Shown here one piece after another: positions 61,226 to 64,000 of a stretch of DNA of 64,000 nucleotides. Under the pieces are notes generated by a model that did not search any database, was not told the origin of the DNA, and saw only the letters and a list, made by a program, of their open reading frames with translations. This stretch comes from Cognatundibacterium aquatile (GTDB lineage: Bacteria > Pseudomonadota > Gammaproteobacteria > Burkholderiales > Burkholderiaceae_D): positions 744,001 to 808,000 of the forward strand of contig NZ_JACOFT010000002.1 in assembly GCF_014699135.1 (NCBI RefSeq), written 5' to 3'. The position numbers and the translations under genes are program-made. Within the stretch, counting starts at the first letter, position 1. Every line of letters starts with the position of its first letter.

Positions 61226-64000
61226 TTACGTCGGCTTTTTAACACGGAACCATGCCGCATACAATGCCGGTAAAAACAGCAAAGTCAGACCGGTTGCGAT
61301 GATTAAACCACCCATAATTGCGACGGCCATCGGCCCCCAGAATACCGAGCGCGACAAAGGAATCATCGCCAGCACCGCCGCCGCCGCCGTCAGAATGATA
61401 GGACGGAACCGACGGACAGCTGATTCAACGATCGCAGTCCAGACATCTGAGCCTTCCTGGATATCCTGCTCAATCTGATCAATCAGAATGACTGAATTAC
61501 GTATAATCATACCGAACAAAGCAATGACGCCCAGTTGCGCAACAAAACCAAACGGTCTCTGCAGCACAAGCAATGCCAGGGCAGCTCCCGCCAATCCCAG
61601 CGGCCCGGTCAGGAAAACCAGAATGACGCGGGAAAAACTATGCAGTTGCAACATGAGCAGCGTAAAAATGATAAACACGACTAACGGTACATTGGCAGCA
61701 ATCGATTCTTGCGCCTTGCCGCTATCCGCTGCGGCACCAGCTAACTCCACTGCATAACCCGGAGGCAAGGCGGCCTGAATACCCTTCAACTGCGGTGCGA
61801 TCTGGCTTGATACGGTCGGCCCCTGAATGCCATCAACCACGTCAGACTGTACGGTAACAGCCCACTCCCTCCCCTCGCGCCAGACCACGCCTGGCTCCCA
61901 GACCAGTTTGATCGTCGCGATCTGCGACAAAGGAACCGATTTTCCGCTCGCAGTAGGGATATTCGCATTGTTCAATGCGTTCACGGTTGAACGCTCATCA
62001 ACTGGCTGACGCACCACCATGTCGATCAACTTATTGCCATCGCGGAATTGACCAACGGTTGTGCCGCTCAGAATCGTATTCGCCGCGCGCATAACGTTTT
62101 GCGATGTCACACCCAATACCCGCAACTTGTCCTGATCCAGGTCGATACGCACAACTTTCACCGACTCATTCCAGTTGTCGTTCACGCCAATCGCATTCGG
62201 ATTCGCCATCATGACTTGCTTTACCTGATCAGCAATCTCGCGCACCTTCGCCACTTCCAGCCCAGTCACGCGGAACTGCACAGGATAAGGCACCGGTGGT
62301 CCGTTAGGCAGCAATTTCACGCGACCCCGTACCTCAGGAAAATCCTTCTTGAAAATATCGATGATTTTTAAACGCAACGCCTCTCTTGATTTTAAATCTT
62401 TGGGCAAAACAACCAGTTGAGCCACGTTTGTCTGCGGAAAAATCTGATCCAGCGGCAGATAGAAACGCGGACTTCCCGTTCCCACATAACTCGTCACACT
62501 GGAAACGCCCTCCTGCTGCCGCACAAAATTTTCAAATTTCTTGGTCTGCGCTTCTGTTGCCGCAAATGACGAGCCTTCCGGCAACCACAATTCGACCATC
62601 AATTCAGGACGATTTGAATCCGGGAAAAATTGCTGCTCAATAAATTTAAAGCCAAATACTCCAAGACCAAACACACCCAGGGTGATCGCTATCGTCAGCT
62701 TGCGCCACTCGACACACCAATTCACCAGCGCGCGGAAACGGTTATAAAACGGCGAATCAAACAGCTCATGATGGTGGTTATCATTGACGTTATGCGGCTT
62801 TACTTTTAACAGCAGATAACCAAGATAAGGCGTAAACAACACTGCGGCCAGCCACGAAATAATCAGTGCCAGCGCATTCACGGAAAACATCGAAAACGTA
62901 TATTCGCCCGCTGCCGATTTAGCCAGGCCGATAGGCAAAAAGCCTGCGGCCGTAATCAAAGTTCCGGTCAACATCGGCATCGCCGTTGATGTATAGGCAA
63001 AGGTGGCGGCGTCAAAGCGAGAGAAGCCCTCCTCCATTTTACGCACCATCATTTCTACCGCAATAATCGCATCATCGACCAACAGACCGAGCGCAATAAT
63101 CAAAGCGCCAAGTGAAATTTTATGCAAATCGATGTCAAAGATGCGCATGAATAAGAAGGTAATCGCCAACACCAGAGGAATCGTCAGACCAACAACAAGA
63201 CCCGGCCAGATGTCGAGACGGAAAGGTTTGGTATGCAAGCCAAGCGACAGAAAACTGACTGCCAGCACAATGACGACCGCTTCGATCAGCGTGTGCAGAA
63301 ATTCTCCGACCGATTCTTTCACTGCATCAGGCTGATTTGTCACCTGCTCCAGTTGTATGCCCATCGGAAGTTTTGCCTTGATCGTACGGACATCCGCTTG
63401 TAAATGCTTGCCCAGCTCAATGATATTGCCGCCTTTTTCCATAGAAATACCAAGGCCGATCACTTCCTTGCCGTTAAAGCGCATTTTGTCTTGCGGTGGA
63501 TTTTTATACTCACGTTTTACTGTCGCAAAATCTCCAAGGCGGAAAGTGGTGCCGTTTGCCCGCAATTGCAGATTTTCCAGATCCTTCACCTTCATTAAGG
63601 CGCCGGAAACCCGGACTTGCAGGTTATCCGTAGATGTTGTCAGTACGCCGGTACTTTCAATCCCATTTTGCGAGCCAATCTGAGAAACAATCGCGTCGAA
63701 AGAAATACCCAGTTGGGAAAATTTCTTTTGAGAGAATTCGATATTCAGTTTTTCATCCTGCACGCCGAACAATTCCACCTTCGAAACCGAAGGGATGCGC
63801 AAGAACTGCTGACGAACGAAATCAGCATATTCCTTTACTTCTTCATAGGTGAAGCCATCACCCGACAACGCAAAGATAGAGCCGTAAGTATCACCAAATT
63901 CATCGTTAAAGAAAGGACCGAGCACACCCGGCGGCAAGGTGCCTTTGATATCACCTATCTTCTTACGCACCTGATACCAGGATTGCGCCGTTTCTTTCGG
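61226..64000 (-). CDS. RND efflux permease (5' end beyond the window)
   Basis: At least 924 residues of a resistance-nodulation-division inner-membrane pump. The start lies right of the window. Visible are the porter domains (PPGVLGPFFNDEFGDTYGSIFALSGDGFTYEEV), the second half of the first membrane bundle with the proton relay helix (GALIIALGLLVDDAIIAVEMMVRKMEEG), FMRIFDIDLHKISL, the second periplasmic loop and the C-terminal bundle (GPLGLAGAALALLVLQRPFGFVAQLGVIALFGMIIRNSVILIDQIE...AVRRFRPIILTAAAAVLAMIPL). It resembles hydrophobe/amphiphile exporters more than metal pumps. Partner genes are out of view. Confidence 0.93.
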   Translation of the reverse strand, partial: PKETAQSWYQVRKKIGDIKGTLPPGVLGPFFNDEFGDTYGSIFALSGDGFTYEEVKEYADFVRQQFLRIPSVSKVELFGVQDEKLNIEFSQKKFSQLGISFDAIVSQIGSQNGIESTGVLTTSTDNLQVRVSGALMKVKDLENLQLRANGTTFRLGDFATVKREYKNPPQDKMRFNGKEVIGLGISMEKGGNIIELGKHLQADVRTIKAKLPMGIQLEQVTNQPDAVKESVGEFLHTLIEAVVIVLAVSFLSLGLHTKPFRLDIWPGLVVGLTIPLVLAITFLFMRIFDIDLHKISLGALIIALGLLVDDAIIAVEMMVRKMEEGFSRFDAATFAYTSTAMPMLTGTLITAAGFLPIGLAKSAAGEYTFSMFSVNALALIISWLAAVLFTPYLGYLLLKVKPHNVNDNHHHELFDSPFYNRFRALVNWCVEWRKLTIAITLGVFGLGVFGFKFIEQQFFPDSNRPELMVELWLPEGSSFAATEAQTKKFENFVRQQEGVSSVTSYVGTGSPRFYLPLDQIFPQTNVAQLVVLPKDLKSREALRLKIIDIFKKDFPEVRGRVKLLPNGPPVPYPVQFRVTGLEVAKVREIADQVKQVMMANPNAIGVNDNWNESVKVVRIDLDQDKLRVLGVTSQNVMRAANTILSGTTVGQFRDGNKLIDMVVRQPVDERSTVNALNNANIPTASGKSVPLSQIATIKLVWEPGVVWREGREWAVTVQSDVVDGIQGPTVSSQIAPQLKGIQAALPPGYAVELAGAAADSGKAQESIAANVPLVVFIIFTLLMLQLHSFSRVILVFLTGPLGLAGAALALLVLQRPFGFVAQLGVIALFGMIIRNSVILIDQIEQDIQEGSDVWTAIVESAVRRFRPIILTAAAAVLAMIPLSRSVFWGPMAVAIMGGLIIATGLTLLFLPALYAAWFRVKKPT

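Overview
The window joins the right-hand part of an integrated tailed-phage genome (about 1-23,766) to ordinary chromosome (about 23,767-64,000). The chromosomal gene orders (pgsA-uvrC-acpS-pdxJ-recO-era-rnc-DUF4845-lepB-lepA; leuC-ecn-leuD-leuB-asd-fimV-truA; rpsF-priB-rpsR-rplI-dnaB; tig-clpP-clpX-lon), a FimV-type protein, priB inside the ribosomal protein operon and an entericidin inside the leu cluster point to a betaproteobacterium of the order Burkholderiales, most like Oxalobacteraceae (an Undibacterium/Herminiimonas-type genome). That placement is inferred from synteny and protein style, not from a search.

Prophage, left to right. 1-7,918 is the leftward head and neck module of an HK97-like siphophage: tail tube, DUF3168, gp10-like, head closure and connector proteins, a small linker protein, capsid, protease, portal, and large and small terminase. 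An HNH endonuclease (8,050-8,409) precedes the terminase genes, with a candidate cos region between. 8,410-9,162 holds several strong hairpins and a Q-antiterminator-like gene, the expected switch to late genes. 9,155-13,535 is the leftward replication operon: a Toprim-primase/SF3 helicase fusion, a small gene carrying two opposed arrays of 9-bp repeats (a candidate origin), and a YmfL-type regulator. 13,620-15,548 is the immunity region, with a YdaS/Cro-like gene facing two XRE repressors. 15,501-17,337 holds genes that look like lysogenic cargo: a tiny acidic protein, a LysR regulator and a TM2/zinc-ribbon membrane protein. 17,548-22,547 is a rightward run of small genes, an orphan ParB, a DEDD exonuclease and a putative excisionase. 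It converges on a tyrosine integrase that abuts the 3' end of tRNA-Leu(UAA). Lysis genes, the rest of the tail and the other attachment site lie left of the window.

The most interesting prophage signal is a perfect 16-bp palindrome, GTGCAGACGTCTGCAC, present in the capsid gene and in a small early gene. A one-mismatch copy lies just upstream of the HNH gene. It has the size and symmetry of a parS site, and the prophage encodes a ParB without a ParA. A second signal is a shared operator half-site (GTATAGATTT) that links the immunity region to the promoter of the rightward small-gene operon.

Chromosome. A tRNA operon (three identical Gly-GCC, Cys-GCA, Leu-UAA) is driven by a consensus promoter. 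It is followed by phospholipid, DNA repair, RNase III/Era/LepA, leucine and aspartate-family biosynthesis, chorismate synthase, a REC-EAL signalling protein, a LytS/LytR two-component pair, phosphate transport (Pit with its PhoU-like partner), dnaB, the rpsF operon, lexA with two SOS boxes, the lon-clpX-clpP-tig protein quality cluster, tRNA-Leu(UAG) and a truncated RND pump. The main chromosomal oddity is the operon-resident PdxJ homologue, which appears to have lost its active-site residues.
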